Of a stretch of 5,330 nt of DNA, positions 1-5,268 are shown one piece after another. Within the stretch, counting starts at the first letter, position 1. The number at the start of each line of letters is the position of its first letter. The position numbers and the translations under genes are program-made. The notes beneath the pieces are model-generated. The model was given only the letters and a program-made list of their open reading frames with translations. It ran no database searches and was not told where the DNA came from. Origin of the DNA: a gamma proteobacterium symbiont of Lucinoma myriamae (GTDB lineage: Bacteria > Pseudomonadota > Gammaproteobacteria > GRL18). The stretch covers positions 1-5,330 of the forward strand of contig JAHXIM010000114.1 of the NCBI GenBank assembly GCA_025655635.1. Reading direction: 5' to 3'.

Positions 1-121
1 AACATTTCTGGTCGATCTGGTCACTCAAAAATAGGGATAATTCCTTACATTTCAAATAGATAATATGTTTTTCAGGGCTGACTAAATAATACTCAATTAC
101 ATAATAAAATAAAGCTTGCAT
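1..121 (-). CDS. Possible N-terminal part of an unidentified protein (runs off left edge)
   Basis: A minus-strand frame is open from an ATG at 121-119 to the window edge, giving 40 residues that begin MQALFYYVIEYYLVSPEKH. The frame remains open upstream of the ATG to a TAA at about position 157, but no other start codon lies in that stretch. The stretch is rich in hydrophobic and aromatic residues (LFYYVIEYYLV), followed by a charged, more polar part. I do not recognise a family. The RBS is weak (an AAGA-like purine stretch about 8 bases before the ATG). The three plus-strand frames over the same bases close by position 63. About 55 stop-free codons in DNA this AT-rich is suggestive but can occur by chance, so this is tentative. 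Confidence 0.35.
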   Translation of the reverse strand, partial: MQALFYYVIEYYLVSPEKHIIYLKCKELSLFLSDQIDQKC

Positions 122-168
122 GCCGTTTTTCTTGACTGTTTCAGAAGGGTTGTGTTGTTAAAATAAAA

Positions 169-249
169 ATGAACACAAGAAGAAAAAACTTTACTTATAA
201 AGGTTTATGTTATTATGTTATTTTGATTGCTTTTTGTTTGAAATTATAG
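169..249 (+). CDS. Possible small membrane peptide, 26 aa
   Basis: The ATG at 169 opens a 26-codon frame beginning MNTRRKNFTYKGLCYYVILI and ending in CLKL before TAG at 247-249. It has a basic N-terminus (RRK at 4-6, K11) and one hydrophobic stretch (about residues 12-25, GLCYYVILIAFCL), the layout of a single-pass small membrane protein. It ends nine bases before the plus-strand intrinsic terminator at 258-291, and no other plus-strand coding region in the window could use that terminator. Against it, no clear Shine-Dalgarno sequence precedes the ATG, the promoter is not convincing, and a random 26-codon frame is not rare at this base composition. The alternative is that 1-291 carries the end of a non-coding plus-strand transcript. 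Function unknown. Confidence 0.25.
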   Translation: MNTRRKNFTYKGLCYYVILIAFCLKL

Positions 250-257
250 AGAGACGG

Positions 258-291
258 ATATCCATATTAAAGAATAATATGGATATTTTTT
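258..291 (+). terminator. Rho-independent terminator, plus strand
   Basis: A perfect 12-bp stem (258-269 with 275-286) encloses an AAGAA loop and runs directly into six T residues (286-291). The T-run lies on the plus-strand 3' side, so it best terminates rightward transcription. On the minus strand the same hairpin sits 16 bases past the rdgC stop, but is followed by CCGTCTCTC with no clean T-run, so it would serve rdgC only weakly. The stem has only four G-C pairs and is otherwise A-T. Confidence 0.75.
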
Positions 292-301
292 GAGTCAGCT
301 A

Positions 302-1222
302 TTAAGGTTTAATTGCAGAGTTTTGTTCACCACCTAAGACTTCAATCAGTCGAGGGATAAAACGAGCTAATTCTCCTGTCATAAGGTTAAAGTCGGCATC
401 AAATTGTGCTGCGTCATCTTCAGCGCCGTCATTAGAAGCCTGCTCTAACAACTCATCTGAAAACTTCAGGCGCTTGATGGCAAGATCATCCTGTAGAATA
501 CACTCAAGGGTATCATTCCAGGTCACTGCTAATTTTGTTACTTCTTTACCACTGTCTAAATGCATTTGAATTTCATCGCTGCTGAGGTCTTGTCTTTTGC
601 AGCGTAAAATAGCACCGTCGTCATCAGATTCTTGCATTTCACATTCATCTTTAATTAAAAAGTCATCTTTTAGATCATTTCCTTTTAACCAGTTAGTCAT
701 TAATACCGCAGGCAAATTCTTTGTTTTTAAAGGTACAGCAGGCAAACTACCCAGACTTTGTCTTAAAAGTTCGACTAATTCTTCTGCCTTATTACTACTA
801 GAGGCATCAACCACCATAAATTGACTATCTTGATCAAGGTAAGCAAAAGAGCGTTTGGAACGGGTAAAGGCTCTTGGCAAGAGATCCAGAATGACTTCAT
901 CTTTTATGCTTTGTTTATGCTTGCCAACGGGGCGTCGACCACTTTCGGACTGAATGACATCCAGTTTTTCATTCAGTGCGTCATTGATCACACTAGAAGG
1001 TAAAATTCGCTCTTCCTGACGAACACAAAGCATCGTTGTTTTGCCAATAGTATGTGTCAGTTGTGTGCTGTTATTACCTAATGGGGGAACCCAGCCAAAC
1101 GATGAGGCTTGCGTTGAGCCGCAAGGTTGAAATGACTTTTCATTAAGGTGTGTTTCCAATTCTTCTATGTCAATTGAAAAAGGTTTGCTAAAACGGTAAA
1201 TCTTCAGGTTTTTAAACCACAT
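302..1222 (-). CDS. rdgC: RdgC, recombination-associated DNA-binding protein
   Basis: This encodes a 306-residue protein, close to E. coli RdgC (303). RdgC is a cytoplasmic, ring-shaped dimer that binds double-stranded DNA without sequence specificity and restrains RecA-promoted strand exchange; it has also been tied to pilin antigenic variation in Neisseria. Family blocks are visible along the whole length: WFKNLKIYRFS (2-12), FQPCGS (31-36), GWVPPLG (43-49), KDEVILDLLPRAF (107-119), ELLRQSLGSLPAVPL (151-165), KRQDLSSDEI (209-218), KEVTKLAVTW (226-235), KRLKFSDEL (250-258) and FDADFNLMTGEL (274-285). The start is the ATG just before WFKNL, as in the family; a GGGA purine stretch about 10 bases upstream is a modest RBS. 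The gene appears monocistronic, separated by 293 non-coding bases from the umuD-like gene upstream. No frameshift or truncation was seen. Confidence 0.97.
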   Translation of the reverse strand: MWFKNLKIYRFSKPFSIDIEELETHLNEKSFQPCGSTQASSFGWVPPLGNNSTQLTHTIGKTTMLCVRQEERILPSSVINDALNEKLDVIQSESGRRPVGKHKQSIKDEVILDLLPRAFTRSKRSFAYLDQDSQFMVVDASSSNKAEELVELLRQSLGSLPAVPLKTKNLPAVLMTNWLKGNDLKDDFLIKDECEMQESDDDGAILRCKRQDLSSDEIQMHLDSGKEVTKLAVTWNDTLECILQDDLAIKRLKFSDELLEQASNDGAEDDAAQFDADFNLMTGELARFIPRLIEVLGGEQNSAIKP

Positions 1223-1291
1223 AGTTCAGTTATCCCGGCCTGTTGTCTGTTAAATTATGTTGTGATAGTGGATGTCACTAGTTTAGGAAGC

Positions 1292-1306
1292 TTAGGATTA
1301 TCCTAA
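1292..1306. promoter_or_regulatory. Perfect 15-base palindrome upstream of rdgC, possible operator
   Basis: TTAGGATTATCCTAA has two 7-base arms around one central T. A further half-site in the same orientation, TTTAGGA (1282-1288), lies nine bases to the left and forms a second inverted repeat with TCCTAAA (1301-1307). Dyad symmetry with an extra half-site is typical of a dimeric regulator's operator. It lies 70-84 bases upstream of the rdgC start codon. A weak leftward promoter candidate (TTGATT at 1365-1360, 15-base spacer, TATAAA at 1344-1339) would place it in the rdgC leader. The cognate regulator is not recognised. Confidence 0.35.
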
Positions 1307-1515
1307 ATAAAATCGGGCAAGGCCAGGAGTTTCTACTTTTTATATCATGTGCAAAATAGAATCAAAAGATACTACCTTGCTCATGATAGAGACTTTGACT
1401 GGAAGCTGAATTTATAAAAAGGTAACATAGTCGGCTTTGCGTGATAGTCGTTACTCAAAAAATCATTGAGTGTTTCACTGATTTCAGCCTGAGTTAATTA
1501 TTACCCATAAACTAT

Positions 1516-2031
1516 TTATACTGTATGAATGACGTTTGTCACTACGCCCCAAATATGTAAACTGTCTTCTGAGCTGATTTCTATTGGCTCAAAATCATCA
1601 TTTTCAGGCATCAGGCGCACCTCGCCCTGCTTTTTATATAAACGTTTAACTGTCAGTTCTCCATCAACAGCGGCAATGACAATTTTTCCATGGCGGGCTT
1701 CAAGTCCTCGTTCAACAATTAAAATGTCATCAGGATGAATTCCCGTATTGATCATAGAATAACCTGTTACACGGACGAAAAAAGTAGTAGATGGATCATG
1801 AATCAGGTATTCACCTAAATCTATCATACCTTCAATATAGTCATCAGTAAGTGCAGGACATCCAGCAGCGACTTTGCCACCATAGAGCGGTAACTTAAAA
1901 CCACCGGCATGAGCGTACTCAAGAATCCGCTCAACCATGCTTTCAGGTACACGAATGGCTTTGGTGGATTCTGAAAATTTACCGGTTCCTTTTGGGCGAC
2001 CAGCGCCACTACGTTTGCCGCCTCTGGGCAT
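1516..2031 (-). CDS. umuD: UmuD-like S24 autopeptidase with basic N-terminal tail; no umuC adjacent
   Basis: A 171-residue LexA/UmuD-family (peptidase S24) protein. E. coli UmuD self-cleaves on RecA-ssDNA filaments to give UmuD', a subunit of the translesion polymerase Pol V. The cleavage bond is probably Ala56-Gly57 (KVAAGCPA, 53-60), leaving 115 residues, the same length as E. coli UmuD'. The catalytic Ser is S92 in GYSM, the Lys is K129 in TVKRL. Other blocks match UmuD well: DDYIEGMIDLGEYLI (63-77), KIVIAAVDGELTVKRL (116-131), SSEDSLHIWGVV (153-164). The pre-cleavage arm is about 56 residues against 24 in E. coli, and starts PRGGKRSGAGRPKGTGK, a basic, glycine-rich stretch with an AT-hook-like GRPKG. 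ATG 2031 is preferred over ATG 2058, which would add nine residues, because AGGAG lies 7 bases before 2031. No UmuC follows in the 293 bases before rdgC. Confidence 0.92.
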   Translation of the reverse strand: MPRGGKRSGAGRPKGTGKFSESTKAIRVPESMVERILEYAHAGGFKLPLYGGKVAAGCPALTDDYIEGMIDLGEYLIHDPSTTFFVRVTGYSMINTGIHPDDILIVERGLEARHGKIVIAAVDGELTVKRLYKKQGEVRLMPENDDFEPIEISSEDSLHIWGVVTNVIHTV

Positions 2032-2038
2032 ATTATCT

Positions 2039-2043
2039 CTCCT
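2039..2043 (-). promoter_or_regulatory. Shine-Dalgarno site deciding the umuD start
   Basis: On the minus strand AGGAG (continuing AGAGAGATAAT-like purines) sits 7 bases upstream of the ATG at 2031-2029. The upstream in-frame ATG at 2058 has no comparable site, and starting at 2031 gives the usual M-P-R-G-G-K tail seen in this UmuD subgroup. Confidence 0.8.
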
Positions 2044-2072
2044 GAAAAGTCCTGACAATGAGTTTTTTTAAT

Positions 2073-2101
2073 AGAATAGTGTACTTTTATCAATATGTCT
2101 A
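2073..2101 (-). promoter_or_regulatory. Probable sigma70 promoter of the umuD-like gene
   Basis: On the minus strand a -35 TAGACA (2101-2096, five of six consensus bases) is separated by exactly 17 bases from TATTCT (2078-2073, four of six). The predicted start near 2066 gives a leader of about 35 bases containing the AGGAG site. No CTGT-N8-ACAG LexA box overlaps it; the nearest resemblance is TATTG-N9-CACTA in the spacer, which has the wrong spacing. Confidence 0.5.
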
Positions 2102-2235
2102 ATAAAATTTATTTTTTAGTGACTTAATAGAGTGATTTATTGGCCTGGTATGGGGCGTCTGTGGATCTTTTATAAGTAATACAGGATAATACGCCGAATT
2201 AATTATTTACAATACAGACTCCCGGGAATAATACT

Positions 2236-3828
2236 TTGATATCTACAGCAAACCTCACCATCCAATTTGGTGCCAAGCCATTATTTGAAAATGTTTCGGT
2301 CAAATTCAGTGATGAAAACCGTTATGGTCTTATTGGTGCTAATGGTTGTGGAAAATCCACTTTTATGAAGATTTTAGGCGGTGATCTGGATGCGACCAAT
2401 GGTACAGTGACTATCAGCACGGGAGAGCGTGTCGGTAAGTTACGTCAGGATCAATTTGCCTATGAAGAATATTCTGTCATTGATACTGTCATTATGGGTC
2501 ATGATGAACTTTGGCAGGTTAAAGAAGAACGCGATAATATTTATGCTAATCCGGATATGAGTGAAGAAGACGGTATGCGCGTTGCCGATCTGGAAGTTCA
2601 ATATGGTGAGATGGATGGCTATACCTCAGAGTCCAGTGCCGGTGAACTATTAATAGGTGTGGGAATTCCCGTGGAACAGCATTTTGGGCCTATGTCAGCC
2701 ATTGCTCCGGGGTTTAAATTACGGGTTTTATTAGCGCAGGTGCTTTTTTCTGATCCTGATATTATGCTGCTGGATGAGCCGACTAATAACCTGGATATTA
2801 ATACCATTCACTGGTTAGAAGATATTCTTAATGAACGTAATTGTACAATGATCATTATTTCTCATGATCGTCACTTCCTTAATAGTGTTTGTACTCATAT
2901 GGCTGATCTGGACTATGGCGCCATTAATATATATCCCGGTAACTATGATGAATATATGCTGGCAGCAACTCAGGCGCGTGAGCGTCAAATGCAGTCCAAT
3001 GAGAAAAAGAAAGCAGAAATGTCTGATCTGCAAAAATTTGTGGAACGCTTTTCGGCCAATGCATCCAAGGCAAAACAGGCTACATCACGGCGTAAGCGTC
3101 TGGATAAGATTCAATTAGATGATATAAAAATCTCTTCGCGTAAAAATCCCTTTATCCGATTTGAGCAGAATAAAAAGTTATATCGTAATGCCTTTGAAAT
3201 TGAAAACCTGAGTAATGGCTATGATGAGCTGTTATTTAAAAATTTGAATATGCTGGTTGAAGTGGGTGAGCGCATTGCAATTATTGGTGCTAACGGTATT
3301 GGTAAGACAACCTTGTTAAGAACCCTGATTCACGATCTGGAAGCCAAAAGTGGTCGAATTAAATTTTCTGAAAATACTGATATTGGTTATTATCCTCAGG
3401 AACATATCGATGAATTTGCTGCGGAAATGACCTTATTTGACTGGATGGATCAATGGGGACAAAAGAGTGATGATGAACAGGCTATCCGAGGCATTCTAGG
3501 GCGCTTGTTATTTTCTCGTGATGATAGTGAAAAATCCGTTAAAGTCCTCTCAGGTGGTGAAATGGGGCGTATGGTTTATGGCAAACTGATGCTGGAAAAG
3601 CCCAATATCCTGTTTATGGATGAACCTACCAATCATATGGATATGGAATCTATTGAATCTCTTAATATGGCATTAGATAGCTATCAAGGCACCTTAGTCT
3701 TTGTCAGTCATGACAGGGAGTTTGTTTCCTCACTGGCGAACCGTGTTATAGAAATGAAAGATGGAGAAATTATCGACTTTAAAGGGACGTATGATGAGTA
3801 CCTGGCGAGTCAGGGAATTGAACTGTAA
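2236..3828 (+). CDS. ybiT: YbiT-type ABC-F ATPase (translation factor family)
   Basis: 530 residues, exactly the length of E. coli YbiT, with near-continuous resemblance. ABC-F proteins have two ATPase domains and no membrane part; they bind the ribosomal E site and help stalled ribosomes, and E. coli YbiT belongs to this group together with EttA, Uup and YheS. Domain 1: Walker A GANGCGKST (34-42), signature degenerate (SAIAPGFKLR, 154-163, in place of LSGGQ, as in YbiT), Walker B and following IMLLDEPTNNLD (176-187), switch His in SHDRH (209-213). The charged linker, about 242-310, contains the helical SANASKAKQATSRRKR stretch. Domain 2: GANGIGKTT (351-359), LSGGEMGR (438-445), ILFMDEPTNHMD (458-469), SHDREF (491-496). 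The TTG start is supported because it gives the same N-terminus register as YbiT (MISTANLTIQFG versus MLVSSNVTMQFG) and no in-frame ATG lies nearby upstream. GGGA at 2224-2227 is a modest RBS. Divergent from umuD. Confidence 0.95.
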   Translation: MISTANLTIQFGAKPLFENVSVKFSDENRYGLIGANGCGKSTFMKILGGDLDATNGTVTISTGERVGKLRQDQFAYEEYSVIDTVIMGHDELWQVKEERDNIYANPDMSEEDGMRVADLEVQYGEMDGYTSESSAGELLIGVGIPVEQHFGPMSAIAPGFKLRVLLAQVLFSDPDIMLLDEPTNNLDINTIHWLEDILNERNCTMIIISHDRHFLNSVCTHMADLDYGAINIYPGNYDEYMLAATQARERQMQSNEKKKAEMSDLQKFVERFSANASKAKQATSRRKRLDKIQLDDIKISSRKNPFIRFEQNKKLYRNAFEIENLSNGYDELLFKNLNMLVEVGERIAIIGANGIGKTTLLRTLIHDLEAKSGRIKFSENTDIGYYPQEHIDEFAAEMTLFDWMDQWGQKSDDEQAIRGILGRLLFSRDDSEKSVKVLSGGEMGRMVYGKLMLEKPNILFMDEPTNHMDMESIESLNMALDSYQGTLVFVSHDREFVSSLANRVIEMKDGEIIDFKGTYDEYLASQGIEL

Positions 3829-3849
3829 TTATTTTCTTTATTTCTATTT

Positions 3850-3876
3850 AGGTGGGTTATTTCTTGTAATTCACCT
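3850..3876 (+). other. RNA hairpin between ybiT and the permease gene
   Basis: AGGTGGGTTA (3850-3859) pairs with TAATTCACCT (3867-3876) around a 7-base loop. Eight pairs are Watson-Crick and two are adjacent G-U wobbles, so the hairpin is good only in the plus-strand RNA. No T-run follows (TCAATACCGC), so it is not a standard terminator; it may attenuate or stabilise a ybiT-permease transcript. Confidence 0.4.
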
Positions 3877-3919
3877 TCAATACCGCACCACGAAACGATC
3901 CTTTTATTGAGCAGCAGTC

Positions 3920-4666
3920 ATGGAATATTGGCAAATAATATTATTAATCATTATCGGTACCTTTGCAGGATGGATTAATGTTATGGCGGGCGGTGGTTCC
4001 TTATTGACCATTCCTGCTATGTTGTTTATGGATATACCTGCACCAGTGGCTAACGGCACCAACCGCATTGCTATTCTGGCACAGAATATTACTGCTGTTT
4101 ATGCTTTTTTTCGTAACGGCTTCCATGATTTTAAACTTAGTATCAGCTTGTCTATCGCAGCCTCTTTTGGTGCTATATGGGGAGCCTGGTTAGGCGTGTT
4201 TCTGGAAGGTGCGTGGTTTAATCGGATGCTTGCAGTGGTGATGATTATCGTTATTATTCTAATGGCCACTGAAAAGAAATTACCAATTGAAGCCCCTAAA
4301 AACAAATATCCTAAAAACGTTTTATTAGGACATGTTCTTATGGTGGGTGCCGGATTTTGGGGTGGGATGATTCAAGTAGGGGTCGGTTTTATTTTGATGC
4401 CGATACTGCACAAGGTCATGGGCTTTTATCTGGTACGTGTTAATATGTACAAAGTGGCTATTATACTGAATTTTACCATTGTCGCCCTGTTTGTTTTTGC
4501 TTCACAACTGGAGCTGATATGGTGGGCAGGGATGGGATTAGCACTGGGGAATTCAATTGGCGGCTGGTATGGTGCTCATAGCACGATTCATAAAGGTGAA
4601 ACGTGGATCAAAATCGTCCTGTATATTGTCCTTTTCTGCTTCATAATTAAATTATTATTTTTCTAG
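3920..4666 (+). CDS. TauE/SafE-family membrane permease
   Basis: A 248-residue, strongly hydrophobic inner-membrane protein of the TauE/SafE (sulfite exporter-like, former DUF81) family. Members move small anions such as sulfite, sulfoacetate or other sulfur and carbon compounds; the substrate here cannot be read from sequence. The family's inverted-repeat architecture is visible. First half: GTFAGWINVMAGGGSLLTIP (13-32) then NGTNRIAILAQN (45-56). Second half: GAGFWGGMIQVGVGFILMPIL (143-163) then VNMYKVAIILNF (174-185). Hydrophobic segments occur at about 5-20, 50-64, 74-95, 102-116, 134-162, 176-195, 198-217 and 229-247, about eight passes, with a polar loop at 117-131 (EKKLPIEAPKNKYPK). The ATG at 3920 has only a weak GAG upstream. 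It lies 91 bases after ybiT on the same strand and could be co-transcribed. ORF is intact and of normal length. Confidence 0.93.
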   Translation: MEYWQIILLIIIGTFAGWINVMAGGGSLLTIPAMLFMDIPAPVANGTNRIAILAQNITAVYAFFRNGFHDFKLSISLSIAASFGAIWGAWLGVFLEGAWFNRMLAVVMIIVIILMATEKKLPIEAPKNKYPKNVLLGHVLMVGAGFWGGMIQVGVGFILMPILHKVMGFYLVRVNMYKVAIILNFTIVALFVFASQLELIWWAGMGLALGNSIGGWYGAHSTIHKGETWIKIVLYIVLFCFIIKLLFF

Positions 4667-4686
4667 ATGTTTTTCCTGAAAAACAT
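4667..4686. other. AT-rich perfect inverted repeat right after the permease stop
   Basis: ATGTTTTTC (4667-4675) and GAAAAACAT (4678-4686) are perfect 9-base arms around CT, beginning the base after the TAG stop. As RNA this folds as eight or nine mostly A-U pairs. The 3' flank is AATAAATACG with no T-run, so it is a poor intrinsic terminator in either direction, although its position suggests a 3'-end role. Confidence 0.4.
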
Positions 4687-4880
4687 AATAAATACGATCG
4701 ATAGAATGTTATATTATTATCCAGGTGTCACTTTATGTGGATATAAAAAAGTGAAATCAAAGGGGGCATGTTTTATTATTAGCTGCTCAGTTCAACTCCT
4801 GCACTTTAACATGGAATGTTTCCGAGTAGAGTTATAGGTGTATGTCAAGTAAAAAATAAGATACTATGTGAAAAAATATA
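4687..4880. other. Intergenic stretch without recognised gene
   Basis: I see no credible coding frame on either strand. A loose 7-bp inverted repeat (TCACTTT 4728-4734 with AAAGTGA 4748-4754) and a 6-bp one (CATGTT 4767-4772 with AACATG 4808-4813) are present; neither has a terminator tail. A lone TGTGA half-site lies at 4867-4871, 19 bases before the full CRP-type site. Confidence 0.4.
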
Positions 4881-4884
4881 AATA

Positions 4885-4902
4885 TTGTGAAATAAATCAC
4901 AA
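4885..4902 (+). promoter_or_regulatory. CRP (cAMP receptor protein) type binding site
   Basis: TTGTGA-AATAAA-TCACAA: the core TGTGA-N6-TCACA (4886-4901) is a perfect match to the CRP consensus and the arms extend one more base on each side. Its centre (4893.5) is about 48 bases upstream of the predicted start near 4942 and ends six bases before the -35 box. That spacing is not the textbook class I (-61.5) or class II (-41.5) position, so the sign of regulation is open; a start a few bases downstream would place it close to a helical repeat of class II. Confidence 0.65.
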
Positions 4903-4907
4903 AAAAC

Positions 4908-4935
4908 TTGACATTAATTGTTTTTTATTTATCAT
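4908..4935 (+). promoter_or_regulatory. Strong sigma70 promoter for the riboswitch leader
   Basis: A perfect -35 TTGACA (4908-4913), a 16-base spacer and TATCAT (4930-4935, five of six bases) predict a start near 4942. That is at the 5' edge of the aptamer, so the promoter and the RNA element support each other. Confidence 0.75.
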
Positions 4936-4940
4936 ATAGG

Positions 4941-5034
4941 TTCTGTAAAAGGCATTCCCCGATGAAAATCGGGAGTCGCAAAGCTACCGATCTAAGGGAT
5001 AATAATCCTATGATAGCGGAGTTGTCAGTGAAGT
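4941..5034 (+). ncRNA. Cyclic di-GMP-I (GEMM-I) riboswitch aptamer
   Basis: The element follows the GEMM-I layout: an AAGGCA entry (4949-4954); helix CCCGAT/ATCGGG (4958-4963 with 4968-4973) capped by a GAAA tetraloop (4964-4967); the conserved CGCAAAGC joiner (4977-4984); and a second arm. In the second arm CCG (4987-4989) pairs with CGG (5017-5019), ATC with GAT (4990-4992, 5012-5014), and GGAT with ATCC (4997-5000, 5005-5008). The second arm carries CUAAG (4992-4996) facing UAUG (5009-5012), the canonical 11-nt GAAA tetraloop receptor with its outer pair changed to U-A. GCGGAGUUG (5016-5024) matches the 3' side. By alignment to Vibrio cholerae Vc2, ligand-contacting G20 is G4951 and the intercalating A47 is A4980; G rather than A at position 20 favours c-di-GMP over 3',3'-cGAMP. 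Deviations: UU for the second and third A of GGCAAA (4955-4956), and U for A in GACGCAAAG (4976). P1 is weak (CTG/CAG). It governs the GTG gene at 5309. Confidence 0.85.
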
Positions 5035-5054
5035 TGGATATATCTATCTTCAAC
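5033..5054 (+). other. Hairpin just 3' of the aptamer, possible expression-platform part
   Basis: GTTG-GATA (5033-5040) pairs with TATC (5045-5048) and CAAC (5051-5054), leaving a TT bulge (5049-5050) and a four-base TATC loop. No T-run follows, so it is not an intrinsic terminator. It shares bases 5033-5037 with a segment able to pair with the distal hairpin. Confidence 0.35.
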
Positions 5055-5268
5055 CACGATCATCTCATCTGTCATATCATAGTAACTCCCTTAAAATTTG
5101 TACATTTGTCACCCTGCGCTGCACTTTTACTTGTAAGTATTTGTTTATTCAAATATTTAATCATTTATATATCTATCTGTTTAATTAATTATTTAGATTT
5201 TATTTTCTAATGGAAAAATTAATGAGCATGATAAGAAAAAGTATGATGTGGTTACACTAACCAGGACA
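5055..5268 (+). other. Long AT-rich leader between riboswitch and downstream gene
   Basis: No convincing gene lies here. It contains TATCATAG (5075-5082), complementary to the aptamer's CTATGATA (5008-5015); AACTCC (5084-5089), complementary to GGAGTT (5018-5023); and a second copy of ATATATCTATCT (5167-5178; first copy 5038-5049). A 16-codon frame, MEKLMSMIRKSMMWLH, runs from ATG 5210 to TAA 5260 without a visible Shine-Dalgarno site. Confidence 0.4.

Noticed and set aside
597..1003. Two plus-strand frames within the rdgC region
   Set aside because: They are antisense shadows of rdgC with no family resemblance or RBS.
1381..1497. Minus-strand open segment of 38 codons after umuD, reading LTQAEISETLNDFLSNDYHA and onward
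   Set aside because: It looks somewhat protein-like, but it follows directly on TAATAA, has no start codon at its head and no RBS, and does not resemble UmuC. It may be a gene remnant, but that cannot be supported.
2032..2058. Upstream ATG at 2058 as the umuD start (nine extra residues)
   Set aside because: No Shine-Dalgarno site serves it, whereas AGGAG is ideally placed for the ATG at 2031, and MPRGGKR is the usual start of this UmuD subgroup.
1824..2093. 89-codon minus-strand frame
   Set aside because: It overlaps umuD in another frame; the umuD frame has full family motifs and a good RBS.
2158..2194. CTGT...ACAG pair upstream of ybiT as an SOS box
   Set aside because: The separation is 18 bases, not the 8 needed for LexA.
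4667..4686. Inverted repeat after the permease as a rho-independent terminator
   Set aside because: The stem is almost all A-U and there is no T-run on either side; kept only as an inverted repeat.
5038..5178. ATATATCTATCT direct repeat (5038-5049 and 5167-5178) as a mobile-element or attachment-site signature
   Set aside because: It is a short, low-complexity motif in AT-rich leader DNA, with no integrase, inverted termini or other supporting sign.
4908..5210. 100-codon plus-strand frame
   Set aside because: Its ATG falls inside the -35 region and the frame crosses the riboswitch aptamer; the composition is low-complexity I/L/Y/F from AT-rich DNA, there is no RBS, and the RNA structure explains the conserved bases better.
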